DNA of 64,000 nucleotides from assembly GCF_016342405.1 (NCBI RefSeq), contig NZ_JAEINN010000006.1:124001-188000 (forward strand), read 5' to 3'. The position numbers were made by a program, and so were the translations under genes. Source of the DNA: Maridesulfovibrio ferrireducens (GTDB lineage Bacteria > Desulfobacterota > Desulfovibrionia > Desulfovibrionales > Desulfovibrionaceae). Positions 63,316-64,000 of this stretch are shown one piece after another; position 1 is the stretch's first letter; each line of letters begins with the position of its first letter. The notes beneath the pieces are model-generated. The model did not search any database, was not told where the DNA came from, and worked only from the letters and a program-made list of their open reading frames with translations.

Positions 63316-63960
63316 GTGCATTCTGTTGAAGATATTCCGTCTTTAGAATCCCTTGAGCGCAGAGTCGATCAGCTTGCAGCGAAAGCTTCTGCCCGAGTTG
63401 ACGACTGGATTGAACTCCGTTCTGAAATTCAGAAGGTTGATGAATTCCTTCAAGTTGCGCCCGATGCTGAAAGAAAGATGGAAGAGCTCACAACAGCGCT
63501 GTTCGGAGAGCTTTTAACTGAGCTTGAAACAAATCTCACTCACGCCATAAGGGAAATCCTCGGGCAGGATAGAGAAGTTAAAGCTATTGCTTCCATCAGA
63601 GACAAGAAGCTTCAAGTTGATTTTCAGATTCTTAATCAGGGCGGCGAAGAGGATATTATGGTCGGACAGGGCGGTTCGGTCTGTAATATTCTTTCTGTGG
63701 GGCTGCGGCTCATTGCTCTTTCAAGGTTGAATCCTGATATGCATCGTCCGTTTCTGGTTCTCGATGAACAGGATTGCTGGCTCAGGCCGGACCTTGTTCC
63801 CAGGTTTATGGATCTGATAAGCACTATTTCGGAAAGGCTCGGGTTTCAGGTACTGGTAATAAGCCATCATCCTCTGGATCTTTTTGCAAACAGCGCCGAT
63901 AGTATTCTTGCGCTCGAGCCGAATCGTGAATGCGGCGTAAAAATTGAAAGAGTTAAATAG
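63316..63960 (+). CDS. C-terminal half of a split Rad50/SbcC-like ATPase
   Basis: Starting at GTG 63316, this 214-residue protein has an N-terminal coil (about 5-80), then the C-lobe: signature region VGQGGSVCNILSVGL (116-130; variant of LSGGE), Walker B FLVLDEQD (146-153) and H-loop VISHH (181-185). There is no Walker A. Together with the gene at 60723 it makes one complete ATPase head. The signature GGxxxNxxSxGLRL type is also seen in phage-encoded SbcC-like ATPases. It is the last gene of the four-gene unit. Confidence 0.85.
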   Translation: MHSVEDIPSLESLERRVDQLAAKASARVDDWIELRSEIQKVDEFLQVAPDAERKMEELTTALFGELLTELETNLTHAIREILGQDREVKAIASIRDKKLQVDFQILNQGGEEDIMVGQGGSVCNILSVGLRLIALSRLNPDMHRPFLVLDEQDCWLRPDLVPRFMDLISTISERLGFQVLVISHHPLDLFANSADSILALEPNRECGVKIERVK

Positions 63961-64000
63961 CAAACGGTTACACTCTAAATTATAGCGTGTGTGGTTTTGC

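Overview
The window is a chromosome segment from a low-GC member of the Desulfovibrionales (Desulfovibrio/Maridesulfovibrio-like; inferred from gene content and gene order, not from a database search). The clues are a ferredoxin-linked 2-oxoacid oxidoreductase, Gram-negative envelope genes (heptose kinase, Mla-type lipid transport, MurJ), a large signalling repertoire (GGDEF, SpoIIE phosphatase/STAS, two-CZB chemoreceptor, MotAB) and dispersed hairpin elements ending in GCCGCCGGAGGC. There is no prophage, insertion sequence or CRISPR array. Coding density is high and most intergenic gaps carry clear intrinsic terminators.

Layout. 1-6 kb, mostly minus strand: diguanylate cyclase, aroE, a four-subunit 2-oxoacid:ferredoxin oxidoreductase operon (delta-alpha-beta-gamma) and queA. 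6-12.6 kb, plus strand: a MerR-like coiled-coil regulator, a lipoprotein, coaBC with an unknown downstream partner, NfeD plus slipin, and a UDP-glucuronate epimerase. 12.8-16.3 kb: a perfect parS, parA, a convergent CxxC protein, parB and hldE-type heptose kinase. 16.4-23 kb: GAF-SpoIIE phosphatase, STAS protein, MlaE, MlaF, MlaD, PqiC-like lipoprotein, DUF1992 and a beta-propeller-like exported protein; then phosphofructokinase. 24.7-35.7 kb, minus strand: a CCA-transferase-like pseudo-nucleotidyltransferase with HD domain, pyrC, pyrB, an amidohydrolase, lipoproteins, SppA, a zinc phospholipase C, cardiolipin synthase and ChrA. 35.9-38.6 kb: a cyclic-nucleotide-binding protein translationally coupled to motA and motB. 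38.8-45 kb: polysaccharide genes (GT2, ChbG-type deacetylase, GT4, AsnB) and a LysE exporter. 45-54 kb: M16C protease, peroxiredoxin, methyltransferase, glycine-zipper lipoprotein, glycerate kinase and a chemoreceptor split by a one-base frameshift. 54.1-54.5 kb: two tandem identical tRNA-Lys(TTT) genes, each with its own promoter and terminator. 54.8-60.6 kb: PaaK-type ligase, ChaN-PDZ lipoprotein, mutM, murJ and a TrmN6-like methyltransferase.

The most unusual locus is at 60.7-63.96 kb. Four tightly coupled genes look like a Mre11-Rad50 (SbcCD) system in which the Rad50-like ATPase is divided at its zinc hook. The first gene carries Walker A and ends just after a CxxC hook. The second is a Mre11/SbcD-type phosphoesterase with all metal motifs. 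The third is a 101-residue coiled coil. The fourth carries the ABC signature, Walker B and H-loop. The coiled arm of the first gene has four exact 39-residue repeats. Other points worth checking are the frameshifted chemoreceptor, a chrA gene with no standard start codon in front of its first conserved helix, a terminator abutting the amidohydrolase start codon, and three dispersed hairpin repeats.
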